From Xylona heveae TC161 (Eukaryota > Ascomycota > Xylonomycetes > Xylonales > Xylonaceae): a DNA stretch of 64,000 bases. Below the pieces are notes generated by a model. The model saw nothing but the letters and a program-made list of their open reading frames with translations, did not search any database and was not told the origin of the DNA. The position numbers and the translations under genes were made by a program. Below are positions 45,627 through 57,676 of the stretch, one piece after another; within the stretch, counting starts at the first letter, position 1, and each line of letters opens with the position of its first letter. The DNA lies in NCBI RefSeq assembly GCF_001619985.1, contig NW_017264201.1, forward strand, positions 992,001 to 1,056,000. The letters run 5' to 3'.

Positions 45627-47509
45627 CTAGACGGCAAGCGCAACAGCGCGTTTCCACAGCTTTTTGGAAACGCCTTCCTCTTCATTGGTTTCTCCCTCGG
45701 GGAGACGGCCAGACCACAAATCAATTTCAGAAGCGCGAACAAACTATAATAGTGTTAGTATCATGTTTGGCAATACATAGGACCGTAGGACAAGGACTTA
45801 CTCTTGTGCGCTTTATAATCTTCCAGATGATAATTGGGACAATGAAAATGGGGATTCCAACGTATGAAGCGACAAAGTTCGATGTGTTCCAATTACCCCG
45901 GAGAAAAACGGAGAAGCCGTTGATGAGGGTGATGACGGTGGAGCCGATAAGGCCGACCCACGCGGCGTATGGCTGCAGAGGGCCCTTCCACGGCAGCGTG
46001 TCGCGGCTGATACCCTGAGCCTTTAGCGCGGCGTGGAAACGGAGATAGCACAGGGAAAGCGTGGCCCAGGCGATAAGACCGGCGACGGTGCTCAAATTGA
46101 GGAGCCAGTTAAATGCTTGCGCGGGGCCGCCACTTCCGAGACCTAACGATTTGATTCCATGTTAGCAGATATTTTGTATGGTCGATACAGATTACTACAT
46201 ACTCAGATAGGCAAGCGGGCCAAATAACCAGGCGGCGATGACCGCAACGTAAGGCACTCCATTTGACGTGGTGCGTCCGAAGATCTGTGGCAATTGACGA
46301 TCGGTGGTCATGGCCACAATGATACGTGAGCCGACCCAGCAGTACGAGTTGGCAGCAGACCAGGAGGAAACGAGAATGCAAGCATTGACGATAGACGGCA
46401 GAACGCTGATGCCTGCTTCTTTGATGGCAATGACAAACGGCGAGCTATTGGCATTGCCGGTGCCCGAGACTAGGTTTGGGTTGTTCGAGGCCACAATTAT
46501 CCCGATGAGAAAGGCGCCAAGGATGTAGAAGAAGCCAATGCGGAAAGTGACGCGCTTGGCAGCTTTGGGGATGCTTCGGTGAGGATCAATGGCCTCGGCG
46601 GCAGTAATGACAACGGTTTCAACGCCAATGAAGCTGAATGACGCATTGACAAAAGCAGCCACGAAACCACAGAAATGTCCTGAAGGCCCAGTAATGCCGT
46701 TGAAATTGGTCCATGCGCCCGGGTTATTCCAGTAGTGAAAGCCGATGGCATGATGGTTAGGTGCGCCGCCAGCCGAGATGACAATCGAAACAATGATGAG
46801 ACCAAGGAAGCAAAGCACCTTGACAGCGCCAGAGAAGACCTCGACATCGCCAAAGAAGCGCACGCTGGCCAAGTTGGCGAGCAGGATGAGGACCAAAGCA
46901 ATACTGATCACCACGGCAGGGGTGAGATCGGTCCAATACGACACAAGCACTGCCGAGGCCGACGTTTCTGAAGCAATTGCTATCGTATAGCAGTAGCCAT
47001 ATGAGATGGCGAGCGAGAAACCGACAGAGGGATCAATAAAGCGAGTGGCCCAATGTGGGAAGGATCCAGCGACTGGAAACTGTTTTCCCCAGAACCCCGT
47101 TCGTTAGCAGGAGAAACAGAATATGGGAGACATGGAAGGCCATGTATCGAGCCAATTGATTTGCAAAAAAAGTTCTCAAATGACTTACCAATGTTGCCAG
47201 TTCAGAAATGCTCTGCATGACGCACCAAAGAATGAAACCAACGATAATGTACGCCAAGAGAAGACCTGCCGGGCCCGCCTTTGCATATGCAGATCCCGTA
47301 CCAATGAATAAACCTGTCCCCAGACCACTGCAAATTCCAATCATCGTGACTTGGTAATTTCGCAGACGCCGCTGCGTGGCGCCTTGGCCGCCATGATTGA
47401 GCTGCAGCTCATCTTTGTCCGTATAGGTTTGAGTCGCATCGCCGCCAGATGGCTTAACGTCATGCTGGACTTTATTGTCGGCGGATGTGAAGCTTGGAGA
47501 GGTATTCAT
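45627..47509 (-). CDS. Amino-acid permease (APC superfamily, YAT type)
   Basis: Four exons, 47509-47189, 47079-46203, 46142-45802 and 45743-45627, give 551 residues with about 12 membrane helices. TM1 has IGICSGLGTGLFIGTGSAYA, the glycine motif that binds the substrate amino group; it is followed by SELATLFPVAGSF and later FSFIGVETVVITAAEAIDPH and SSWSAANSYCWVGSRI, all typical of fungal general or basic amino-acid permeases. The cytosolic N-terminus has Lys residues that could be ubiquitinated. It likely imports amino acids across the plasma membrane with protons; specificity is unknown. The C-terminal tail is short and acidic-basic mixed. Confidence 0.9.
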
Positions 47510-49070
47510 CGTGCTTTCGAACCTCGCATAAGGATTCCTGGTATGTCATGAGAAGGGCGCGCTCTTCTGAAACGAAATGTATATGGAGACATTTTGTATG
47601 ACAAATTAGTGCTGAAGATTCTGTGGGGGATCGATTGCACCATCGCACACGGTAAGGATCCATGGATGTTGCCATCAAGACTATTTTGCAGTCAGAGGTT
47701 TCCTTTACTTAATGACAGACCACTATTTTAGCGTAGCCGCAAAACCACAGGCACCTTTGCCTAGTTGGGTAACGTGGGGTTACTTCCTAAGGTACCATGT
47801 GTGCCTCTGCTCTCCATACCAAAAGATTACTGGTATATATTCAGCTTTGTAGACCTTTCCTTCCATAACGAAGTGGGGAATTTTTCATGCAGCTATGAGG
47901 TCTAGAAGGCACAGTATATGCTAACGATACTCAAAGTAGTGTTGAGATGCAGTTTCGTTCAGTACGAGATTTTCCATGACGGAGAACAAGTCTAAGCGCG
48001 AAGAGAGGTACCTCGGATGTCTGGACTTTTCTAGAAAACGCACTTGAAGTTAAGTAGTGCCCAATTTGGAATATAGCTTGATATTTTTTCACCCTAACAA
48101 TTACTCGTTAATATAAAGTTCCGGTTTTCGGAAGAATAATCTGGAGTTTGCAAGAGACGGTCCAGCCACAAATTGCTTGGACTATCTAAGCTTTGTATTA
48201 TACTTCATGTGGTTAATATCTTCGTTCTGGTGCCCCCGAAGAAGAGAACTACCCGGGTGGCATTTGCCCCTCGCCCCGAAGACGGAGTATATATTCGCTT
48301 AGTCATCTATTAGCCATACAGTGTTTGCACAGACGTACTTGTCCTACGAGCGAGGAGACTGGAGATGGATTTTAAGAAAAACTTATCAATTATTCTCATA
48401 TAGAAGCTTCCCTTCCCGACGGCTTATCAGTCTATAATTATTATATAGTATACTCTGTCAAGACAATTTGTGCTTGGAGTATACAGCAATCGACTTGAGC
48501 CTACCTGTAATTATGTGGGTTTTTACTCCATACCGTATGTGTCATAAAATACAACAACTACAGCAAGCATTGGTAAATATTCTGGGGCCAATCTGATATG
48601 GGTAGTTTTTGACTAAAAATTGTTGTTTTTCCCGGAAGCACTCATTATTATCTTCTTTTAATGCTATGGAAGAATATATGTGTCTATGTAACAAAAGCTA
48701 AATGGATGCCTATCAAAAGTCCGACTCATATGTTGAATTGACAGGTGTACCCTAGGTAGACAACGAATATAAGTTGACGCATTGGCTTATAATGGAGAAT
48801 AGGCTCGGTTTAACTGTATTCGTATCTGCAGCTCTTGTAGACCCCTGCCGGATGCCAGGGATGCATGGGTATAATTCCACTGGAACTTCTCATTACGCGC
48901 ACCATGACGTTCGAATTCCATTCTACCACCGAGCCACGAAATCTCGAGGCTGGACCTCAAGTTCATCTTCTACACATTCTTGTGTGCAATACTCCATCTG
49001 ATACAATTTTTCCTTTTTCCACTTATCAAGTTACATCGGCCGGCCTGCAAGCCAGCACTTGACGTTCACC
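47510..49070. other. Divergent intergenic, AT-rich
   Basis: 1.56 kb between permease and phosphatidylinositol synthase. No supported gene; promoter sequences for both should lie here. The middle part (48050-48700) is AT-rich. Confidence 0.55.
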
Positions 49071-50135
49071 ATGGCAGAACTCCAAAATGCCGGTAACTCC
49101 AGGCAGCAAATTAATAGTGACTCCCTGGGACATCATAGGTGGACCACAACCTCAACCTCAGAAAATATATTCCTTTTTGTCCCAAACCTAATCGGTGCTT
49201 TCCTTCTGAGCAATGACCGCGCGAGGCGCAATATGCATACTAATTGAAATCTGCTCTAGGATACGGTCGCGTTTTGTCCGTCGTTACCTCTCTCTACTTC
49301 ATGCCCCTTCATCCCCGAACCTGCATTCTCTTCTATGGCCTTTCATGCATTCTTGATGCGTTCGACGGAGCCGCGGCAAGGAGATTCGACCAATCAACCC
49401 AATTTGGGGCCGTCCTCGACATGATTATCGACCGGTGTACCACTTCATGTCTATTGGTTTTTCTTGCCAGCGTATTTCCGGCGTGGAGTATGGTCTTTCA
49501 ATGTCTGATCAGCTTGGACCTGGCCAGCCATTACGCCCACATGTACGCGACGCTGGCCATGGGCACCACTGGCCAGAGTCATAAGGAGATTGATGAAAAC
49601 CGGCCAAAGGTATTAAGGATATACTATTCCAACCCGGTAAGTTGGGTCGTTGACAACCGTAGCTCAACGGGATTTAATATGTAACGTATGAATTAGAAGG
49701 TACTTTTTACTGTTTGCGCATTTAACGAGTTGTTCTTTATTGCACTTTATCTCCTTTCCTTCTCCTTTCAATCGCCTACTCTTGACGGCAACCTCCTATT
49801 CCGCCAGGCAAACGACATGGAAACGGCGACATACAAAAATACACCTACCTCTTCAAGAGATTCTATCGCCCCATGGAGCGCTGCTGCTATGGAGGTAGCT
49901 AGGTAAACCCTACAGGATGAACACCGGCGTTATGTTTTATTGACATCTGGGGGCCAGGGCAAATAAAGTTGACAGCACGGGGCCATGGATCCTCCTTGCT
50001 CTTTCCACCGTCTTTATGGTTTTCAAACAATATGTAAATGTTATCCAGTTAATCGAGGCAACCAAATGGCTTGCAACCGGCGATCTCAATTCAAGGAAAA
50101 AGGCTCGCCTTTCTCGGAACCAAAAGCTAGATTAA
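49071..50135 (+). CDS. pis1: Phosphatidylinositol synthase (CDP-alcohol phosphatidyltransferase)
   Basis: Four exons, 49071-49194, 49260-49636, 49697-49902 and 49958-50135, give 294 residues. The N-terminal ENIFLFVPNLIGYGRVLSVV leads into the catalytic motif DGAAAR-x8-G-AVL-D-MII-D, in which every key Asp is present. CTTSCLLVFLASVFPAWSMV and SHYAHMYATLAMG are typical of Pis1, as is the late KQYVNVIQLIEATKWLATGD. The enzyme joins CDP-diacylglycerol and myo-inositol in the ER membrane and is essential in yeast. The first intron uses a weak GTGCTT donor; the acceptor before AAG GTA at 49697 keeps a Lys that the family conserves. Confidence 0.92.
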
Positions 50136-50784
50136 TGGAGGCTCCGAGGGATATCAGAAAATTTTATAGTATGAAAGGGAATAGAGTGACTTTCTTCACC
50201 TGCTCGAGCAAAATTCGTATAGTACCCTTGGAGTCCTGGACTGCTGTCAATCAAGTTCTTGTGTTGAGGTAAATTATTTTTGGTTATTGAATATTTTCCA
50301 CCTATATACCTTAAATATGGCTAACTATTTCGTAGATAAGATAGTTCAACATCTATAATCTAACTAGGACTAGTAAATCCATTTTATAGTACTCGTACTA
50401 ATTTCAGTCTATTTCCCACTATAGTATAGATTTCTAGATTGGATTAGTTAATTGATTAGAGCACGGAAGCTAAGCAATATAGTTGGCTGTTAACTAAAAA
50501 TTAGTATAACTATAAACATTTAATAACTAACTTATTGAATTACAACACTCTCTAATAATGTATAAAATGTAGTACTAATATGGTCAAAATGCAGGCACAC
50601 TACTGACTTGGAGAATTGGCCAAAAGTACCTCTTGTAGTATAAGGAGTTAAATTCAGCCGATCGCTTGAGTCATAGAAGGCTTGTAGATCCCCCATGATA
50701 CAGGACTTACAAAACAGCCATTGTCCTAACCCAAGCCCAATGTCCTTCTGTCGCAGAACACACTTTCTTACAGAAGACGACGCC
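50136..50784. other. AT-rich intergenic
   Basis: About 650 bases; 50280-50620 is strongly AT-rich with many TA steps, which might reflect old repeat-induced point mutation, but no repeat family could be identified. Promoter of the following gene. Confidence 0.5.
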
Positions 50785-52963
50785 ATGGCTACACTGGATG
50801 TCGCTGCTAATGCTGAGATGGCACTTGTGCTGCCAAGTCTGGTGCTGGCAAGATATCTCAATCGTGCTGAGCTTCTGCCCGGTCTCACGACCAGGTTCCA
50901 CGCCGTCAGCAATTTTGGAGACACCTCATCGGTACAATTGACACAAATGGAAGGAGAGACGGTGACTGATATGGCTGTCATACGCTGCCTTGCAGATCTC
51001 TCTGAGAAGAAAAGAGGCGTACAGGTATGTCATGACACTACTGGCTCTCTATAAACAAAGGCTCATTATCCTTCTCTTCTCTTAGGCGGGCAAGTGGATT
51101 AAAAAAATGGAGGCCTTTGCGAGCAAGAATCGCCGAGACTTGGAAACCGCCTTGATTGATCTGGATGCCCATCTCACCCTGCGCACGTACCTGATCGACC
51201 ATGAAATCAGCATCGCTGACCTTGCAATATGGACAACTTTGAGAAGCAATCATATCGCTCTGTCATTGATGAAAAAGGCCGTAGGGAACGTCTTTCGGTG
51301 GTACAATTACATCGATTCTTCAAATCCCTGGCTATCCGAGTTGATTGAAGAGCTCACAGCTCCCGCCGCCAAGGAGCGTGCTAAGGTGCGCGCGGCAGCC
51401 TCATCAGCCGGCGCTAGCTATGACATTGACTTGCCGACACTGGAAGGCCATATCGTCACAAGGTTTCCTCCTGAGCCTTCCGGATATCTTCATATTGGAC
51501 ACGCGAAGGCAGCCCTGCTCAACGACTACTTCGCCCATGTACGACCTGGCGGAAGATTACTTTGCCGCTTTGACGATACAAACCCCTCAAAGGAGTCGAT
51601 GGAATTCCAAGATGCCATCATAAAGGATTTGGAACTCATGGATATCGTTCCTGATGCGACCAGTTATTCCAGCGATTATTTCCAGCAAATGTATGAGCTT
51701 GCCGTCCAACTCATTAAGGAAGGGAAGGCCTTCGCCGACGATTCGGAATTAGGCAAAGGCGACCAGGAGCGCAAGAATCGATTGCCTTCAAAGCGTCGTA
51801 ACCTTGGCATCGAGGAGACATTGGCACGGTTTGAGGAGATGACGACCGGATCGATTGAGGGTCAGCGCTGGTGTATCCGTGCGAGGATTGCCTACGATAG
51901 CCCCAATGGCACGCTCAGGGATCCGGTCATCTATCGCTGTAATCTCACCCCGCACCATCGCACCGGGACGAGCTGGAAAGTCTATCCGACTTACGACTTT
52001 TGTGCTCCAATTCTCGACTCCATTGAGGGCGTGACGCTTGCCCTAAGAACAAACGAGTATCGCGACCGTAACGCTCAGTACGAGTGGTTCCAGGATGCTC
52101 TTGGCCTCCGCAAGGTGCCCATATACGACTTCTCGCGAATGAACTTTGTCCGGACTCTACTTTCCAAGAGAAAATTGACCCAGATTGTAGAGGAAGGCAA
52201 AGTGTGGGGTTGGGATGATCCTCGTATGCCAACCATCAGAGGCATTTTAAGGCGCGGCATGACCGTGGCGGCTTTGCGAGAGTTTGTCCTTAAGCAAGGA
52301 CCTAGTCGGAATACGCTCAACCTGGAGTGGAATGCATTCTGGGCATTTAATAAAAAGTACATTGACCCTGTCGCGCCTCGACACACAGCCATTCTTCAAG
52401 AAGACGCAGTATACTGTACCGTTCACGGCGTTGACAATCTGGAAGAGTTGACAAAGCCGAAGTATATCAAAAAGCCGGAGCTTGGTACAAAGAAGGTACT
52501 GGTCGGCAAGACGATTGTGCTCGAGCAAGTCGACGCCCAATCGTTCACCGCGAACGAGGAAATTACGCTGATGAACTGGGGAAACGCATTTGTTAGGCAG
52601 ATCACCAAGGACACAGACGGGAAGAGAATCGCCGCGCTCGACCTCGAGTTTCGCCAGGGCGGTGACGTGAAGAAGACCAAGAAAATCACTTGGCTCGCAG
52701 CTGTGGATGGGAACCTGGTCAACGTTGATCTCGTGTCGTTCGACTACCTCATCTCGAAGGATAAGCTGGAGAAAACGGACGAAGTCGGCGATTTCCTTAC
52801 GCCTGTTACCGAATTCAGAAAGCAGGCATTTGCGGACATTAACGTAAAGGATCTTGAGCATAGCGCCATTGTACAGTTCGAACGCAAAGGTTACTTCAGG
52901 CTCGACGCCGCCTTCCAAAAAGACCAGCCTAGGATGGTGTTCTTTGACATTCCCACCCGGTAG
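50785..52963 (+). CDS. gus1: Cytosolic glutamyl-tRNA synthetase
   Basis: Two exons, 50785-51024 and 51086-52963, give 705 residues. ATG at 50785 lies in a good context (CGCCATGG). The first 180 residues form a GST-like domain used to bind the Arc1-type cofactor. The class I catalytic core begins at VTRFPPEPSGYLHIGHAKAA with the HIGH motif and continues through LLCRFDDTNPSKESMEFQDA, CIRARIAYDSPNGTLRDPVI, and the KMSKS equivalent LLSKRKL, followed by VWGWDDPRMPTIRGILRRGM. The anticodon-binding beta-barrels occupy the C-terminus. It charges tRNA-Glu in the cytosol. The length and motifs fit the eukaryotic GluRS, not the GlnRS. Confidence 0.95.
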
Positions 52964-53634
52964 TCTGCACACCGGAGAGCTTTCTTTTCACAATTATATT
53001 GAGGCCAGTCGCCCGAAGCTCGATCGCCGACAATTCTCGATGGGCTTTGTCCCTCTCCAAATGTCTTGATTCAGTGACTGTCAGTCTCTACCGGAGGACC
53101 TGGAAGTACTAGAGTGCATAATCCCAGTCCCACAACTCTGTGCGCTACTGGCAACCCCATCTCTGAAAATATTGAAGCGTAGTGGCCACAGGAAAAGCCC
53201 AAAAAATCTGTATGAGGATCCAACAGCCTCATTCTGCACCAAGCCCCTGCTCCATGGGCGACATGTTGAAGATGGTGAGGGAGAATTACAATCCTGGCCG
53301 TTGCTTTCACGTAGCCCCCAGCCAATTGCTCTGTAGAGTCACAGGCTTTGAGCTCGTTGTTTCCTTGATTGACCGCGCATCTCTGAAAATAATGCGTGGT
53401 GCAGGCTTGCAGCTTAAAAATAAAGCAGACGAACCCCAAGCCAAAGGCCTTTTGCAAAAGTATTGTGCCACGAAGATACAAGCAATCTGGAAACATTATA
53501 CGAGCTAAGGTATACCAGCCCAAGGTTCGGAAATGGAAGGTACTATAACTTACTACCATGCTACAAAACTTACATGCAACAAAAAATAATACAGCAATAA
53601 GAAAACCACGATCATACAAGAACAATTTCCATAA
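52964..53634. other. Intergenic left of the MITE
   Basis: No supported gene. Overlapping frames at 53182-53508 (plus) and 53071-53625 (minus) have no family resemblance. Confidence 0.5.
53626..53634. repeat. Left target-site duplication of the MITE
   Basis: TTTCCATAA, identical to 54181-54189. Confidence 0.85.
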
Positions 53635-54180
53635 GGGCAGTGGTGCGGACAGGATGAATCCAGCTTAATGACAGGACGCTAGTCGATGTATACATGCTAA
53701 GGAAGACAAGGTATCTAAGGTAACTACTGTACGAAGTATTTGAATCACCATAGTATGGCTTCTAGAGCTCCTCTAATTGACCCTGTTATCAATTAAGTAG
53801 TAAAAATCCCTAGAACCTTCTCGAGGAAGAGTCCTTAAAAAATTGCTAGAATTTATTAAAATATAACTGAAATAATAGTTCTTGCTTGTCTACTACATAA
53901 AACATAATATTAGAGGCTCCTTTGTTAACTAAAACAATGATAAATACCTTAGACTAGGTAGCTAAGATAGTTGAGGAGAGCATAGAGATAATTAGAAGTA
54001 TCACTAAAAGATAGTTAAATGTATAACTAGACAAGTAACTAAGACTAAAATACAAGAATACCTAAGAACACTCGAAGGTACTTGCAAGTCTTGCTTAGAA
54101 TACTGCTTTGAGAAAGAGTACTTTACTTAGCGTGAGAGTCCTGTCATTAAGCTAGATTCGTCCTGTCCGCACCACGGCCC
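53635..54180. mobile_element. MITE with 43-bp terminal inverted repeats and 9-bp target duplication
   Basis: A 546-bp non-coding element. Its ends, 53635-53677 and 54138-54180, are inverted copies with 40 of 43 positions matching; both start GGGC and contain GTGGTGCGGACAGGA. It is flanked by the perfect direct repeat TTTCCATAA (53626-53634 and 54181-54189). Nine-base duplications and long TIRs point to the Mutator-like group; a hAT-type element would give eight bases. The interior is AT-rich with no transposase, so it would depend on an enzyme supplied elsewhere. Two of the three TIR differences are C/T changes. It lies 82 bases upstream of a tRNA gene. Confidence 0.85.
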
Positions 54181-54189
54181 TTTCCATAA
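54181..54189. repeat. Right target-site duplication of the MITE
   Basis: TTTCCATAA, identical to 53626-53634. Confidence 0.85.
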
Positions 54190-54261
54190 AATGGAAGTGG
54201 AAAAGTTTCAATGGCACTCATAAGATACATAAGTGAGTTAACACATGGCCAATCATGTGAG

Positions 54262-54332
54262 GCGTTGTTGGTTTAATGGTAAAATTCGTCGTTGCCATCG
54301 ACGAGCTCCGGGTTCGATTCCCGGACGACGCA
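54262..54332 (+). tRNA. tRNA-Gly (anticodon GCC)
   Basis: Seventy-one bases fold as a cloverleaf: acceptor GCGTTGT with ACGACGC and discriminator A; anticodon arm CGTCG-TTGCCAT-CGACG with anticodon GCC; T arm CCGGG-TTCGATT-CCCGG containing the B box. There is no intron. A long T run begins four bases after the 3' end and serves as the Pol III terminator. Confidence 0.95.
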
Positions 54333-54334
54333 TC

Positions 54335-54364
54335 TTTTTTGCTTTTTTTTTTTTTTTTTTTTTT
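54335..54364 (+). terminator. Pol III terminator T-runs after tRNA-Gly
   Basis: Six T, then a GC, then about 18 T directly behind the tRNA, as expected for RNA polymerase III termination. Confidence 0.8.
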
Positions 54365-54583
54365 GAATCTTGTCACTGTTCTTGTCATTGCGTGCAAAGC
54401 AAGTGGCTTCAGAAACATCATTTATTATTGCCCGTTTCCGTATGGCGCAAGTCTGGCTGGACAATGTCACTAGAACTTTTAATACTCTTTCTTGAACAAT
54501 TGAGTAATGCTAAAGGGATTATGCCATGCTGCAAAGGTTTTATACATGTCCCAAGTTGGACAGACATTTTGTATATCAACATG

Positions 54584-56493
54584 CTATTGGTGCAAAAAGG
54601 TGATGCGATCAGGCGCATCTTTTCCAAGTCCACACTTTTCACGGAAATCACCAACTTCTTCGCCGCGACGCCGAACAAGCTCGAGGAAATCGTCTAGCGG
54701 ACAACTGTATCCAGGTCCAGAGTCGCAAGAAGGAATGGGCACGATCCCGTCGTTAATGTTGAGCCGGACATAAATTTCGTCATTGGCATCTATAAAAAAT
54801 CCTTATTAGACAAGACATTACACGGAATTCAAGGTCGCTGGAAAAAGTAGAGAATTGAAAAACATGGGTAGTGACTAGTGGAGCACGAACCAGAGGATCT
54901 CTTCTTCGCTTTCAGTTCAAAGTCATTGGAAGAGTCATCGCCCGCCGAGCAGCGCAGCCGCTCGAGAATTATTCGACCGCCCATGGGGGTGACTTGAGAG
55001 GTACGCCACGTGCGGTGCTTCGCGACACGGTGCAGAGGCAGATGATGCTTATCAGGAAAAATGTTAAATGCCGCAAGCATGGGAACTATATCGCCATCAT
55101 GGACGCTGCTTTGAGTCAGTGTCTGTTGTAGGAATAGGGAGAGACATCGTTTCTTGGGCTCACAAGCTAAAATACAATGGACCGGCAGAGGGGCCAGCAT
55201 GTAAAAGATTAGCTGTAGCGTTCAACCACAGCCAACCCATTGTGGGGCCAAAGGGATTTCCCGGCCCTCCGCGGTAATAATGGAGGATATCCCGAGCGTA
55301 CTCAAAGTTGCGCCATTCACGATGAGTGAACACATCACACCACGGACTGCTGCCACGGACGAGGAGCTCGAACCCACACATCTCCTGCATACTGTAGATC
55401 TCCTCCTCGGTGAAGTGAATTTCCGGGTTCTGCCGGTGAAACCGGTCCGATATTGCTGGTAAGTAAGTGTGGGTAAACTCAAACAATTGTCGCTTGCCTT
55501 GGTCATGGCCACTTTGGGTGTCATTGACATAATCGAAGCAAGTGACACCGGGTGTCAATGTGTCTGCGCCAAGGTCATCTGTCTCTGGAATAACGATAAG
55601 AGTTGTCGAGTTTTGCGCCTGCCGTGTAAAGAAACCTTCACTAAAGTAGCTAGCTGTGTCAATGATGCGCTGAGAGCCCGCCGCAAAGACTCGAGTCACA
55701 TTGGAACCGGATGATGACTTGAGAAGGTGCTCATAGCGAGTTCGCAGTTTGACACCAGTCGTGAATGTCTCCAAAGTTCCGGCATACTGGCCAGTAGAGG
55801 TGAGCTGCTCGAAGTTGCTGTCGGTATCTAATCATAATTGTTAGCTGAGGTTCATCCAGAGCGGGATCCAAGGCAGATACACCATCAGAAAAGAATTTCC
55901 AGTCATTGACAAAACCCAGATCGCCTTTTAATTTAACACCTGAAGCCTTTATTCGATCCAACAGTTTGATCATTTCTGGAAGAAACTTTAGCGACCAAAT
56001 GTAAATTGCCCTGCACGTATCTGCGTATTTTGATGCTTACTCGTCCCTGCGCCCTTGGTAGGATATCTCTCGCCGTGTCTTGACATCTGTGTTGAGCATT
56101 TCTGATCAGCTATACAAGCTTCTTAAAATATTGTCCGTAGAAGAAACTCACCATGTGGACTTGCTCTACTTCACAACTTTCGGGAGCTGCGATATTCCTA
56201 CTAATCACCCCATCTTTCTTCTGAATCCAGGGTCCATTGCCACCAAGATGGTAGAGAACATTCCATGGCTGTTGATCGAACGGCCACCACCAGGACCCAA
56301 CATCTGAGGGGGAGGAGAACTCGGCCTGTGAGACAGGGAAGGAGACAGACGTATCATAGCGCGTGGGCCAAAACGGCTGTGCCCAGCATGGACTGCGGGC
56401 AATGGCGAGGAGGAACGCTCCGAGAAAGAAAACAAATGCTGAGACCGCCATGATGGGTCGGGAAAGGAGAGCGGTTTCTTGAGGCATCGTCAT
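54584..56493 (-). CDS. Histidine acid phosphatase (PhoA/phytase family)
   Basis: Six exons, 56493-56152, 56101-56041, 55975-55883, 55827-55164, 55108-54891 and 54789-54584, give 527 residues; every junction keeps frame. The N-terminus is a signal anchor (IMAVSAFVFFLGAFLLAIAR). The catalytic RHGERYP motif sits across the second exon in CSTQMSRHGERYPTKGAG, and the proton-donor motif HDGD follows in FSVHDGDIVPML. Other family markers are FEQLTSTGQYAGTLETFTTG, VTRVFAAGSQRIIDTASYFS and MCGFELLVRGSSPWCDVF. C-terminal Cys residues (PSCDSGPGYSCPLDDFL) fit the disulphides of the family. It should release phosphate from organic esters outside the cell or at a membrane; whether it is a phytase cannot be told. 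Confidence 0.92.
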
Positions 56494-56923
56494 ACGGGTA
56501 GATACCCCATCTTAAAGCAAATCTAAAGCCTCACGCGTGCGGGGCGCTTTGGTGATCAGTTACTGAGTTTGGGCTTCCCTGCCTTCACTTAGGTTGCACA
56601 ACCTTCACAAGCGTGAGGACCTCTCTGGTAGGCGGTAATTCGCGGCAGTATGTTGCTAGTGTAAGGGTAGGCGAGTGGTACACTGACAGCCAGTCAGTCA
56701 GCCTCGTGGCTCTCTGCGCGTCATTCCATGTCAAGAAGTCACACATGTCCAAACTTATCATGCCATCGTCAATTTAGGAAAAAATTAATTCGCTCTAAAA
56801 AGCTTTCATATAGCATGATGGCAACAGCCATAAACCATAAGGCGAAGAAAAACTTCAACAGATTCACGCTCAAAATATCTCTCCCAACGCCCGACGTCTT
56901 GGAAATAATAACCCCATGTTGTC
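56494..56923. other. Intergenic between phosphatase and CREG-like gene
   Basis: About 430 bases, no supported gene. It contains the upstream region of the phosphatase and the 3' flank of the CREG-like gene. Confidence 0.55.
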
Positions 56924-57676
56924 TCATAGCTCAAATCCACCAACCAGCCAGTCTGGCCAAGACCAGTGTCGTGACTTCTCGCCGGGCAGGCGACAGTCAT
57001 TGATCTCCTTTGCCGTTACACTCTTCCAGTCATCCGCAGTGATCCAACCAATGTACGCCCGATCGCCGAATCCTCCAACCCAATAGATGTCCTTTACAAC
57101 TAAACGAACCCAATGGCTCTTGTGGATACGATTACCAGGCATCCAGGCGATCGAATCGGGGTGATAGCGGGCGAAACATTCTCTCAAGCCAAGGTCCTTG
57201 GCTTTGGACTCAGGAATGTCCTCAAGAGTGCCAATCAAGGCAAAGCGAGGAAGAGCCGTTGGGGAGTATCGATGGCTTGAGCTTGGCGGATGCCAACGCA
57301 ACGATAACGTGATGTTGCTTCCAGCCGCAACGTTCCTGAAACTCGTCGCAATATCAATTGCAAGGAGAGTCGGGTCCGCCGTATCGGGCTCACAGTCGGC
57401 GAAATATTCCATAAGCCCGATAGGCGCCCCGGCAACATCGCTTGGGTTGCTCTGGATAGATGATTCGTCTGCTGATGGATACACAGTGGAAAGCGTTCCA
57501 ATAGAGCCAAGGCGAAAGATCCGGCGAGCCATGATTGCCGACTCATGTACAGTAGGGATCCTGAAATCGGAGAGGCTGTTGCCCCCAGGATTAGAGAAGA
57601 TGTGTTCTGGAGATGGAAGAATGTTCGCCGCCACGCAACTGGCCAGCATGGCCAGCAAGCTCGATGAAAGCTGCAT
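56924..57676 (-). CDS. Secreted CREG-like flavin-fold protein
   Basis: A single exon gives 250 residues from ATG at 57676 (the TTG two codons upstream was not used). The first 18 residues form a signal peptide (MQLSSSLLAMLASCVAAN). The rest matches the CREG group with its FMN-binding split-barrel fold: ESAIMARRIFRLGSIGTLST, GAPIGLMEYFADCEPDTADP, RFALIGTLEDIP and HKSHWVRLVVKDIYWVGGFG with a DRAYIGWI segment. Animal CREG is a glycoprotein of lysosomes or secretions that does not bind flavin; the fungal function is unknown. Potential N-glycosylation at NITLS. It sits just behind the phosphatase promoter, also encoding a secreted product. Confidence 0.85.
   Translation of the reverse strand: MQLSSSLLAMLASCVAANILPSPEHIFSNPGGNSLSDFRIPTVHESAIMARRIFRLGSIGTLSTVYPSADESSIQSNPSDVAGAPIGLMEYFADCEPDTADPTLLAIDIATSFRNVAAGSNITLSLRWHPPSSSHRYSPTALPRFALIGTLEDIPESKAKDLGLRECFARYHPDSIAWMPGNRIHKSHWVRLVVKDIYWVGGFGDRAYIGWITADDWKSVTAKEINDCRLPGEKSRHWSWPDWLVGGFEL

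Noticed and set aside
50280-50620. AT-rich stretch as a mutated transposon copy
   Set aside because: No terminal repeats, target duplication or coding remnant could be found, so only the base composition is reported.
53071-53625. Overlapping frames on both strands near the MITE
   Set aside because: Neither resembles a protein family; the sequence has a short internal duplication (CATCTCTGAAAATA) but no gene features.
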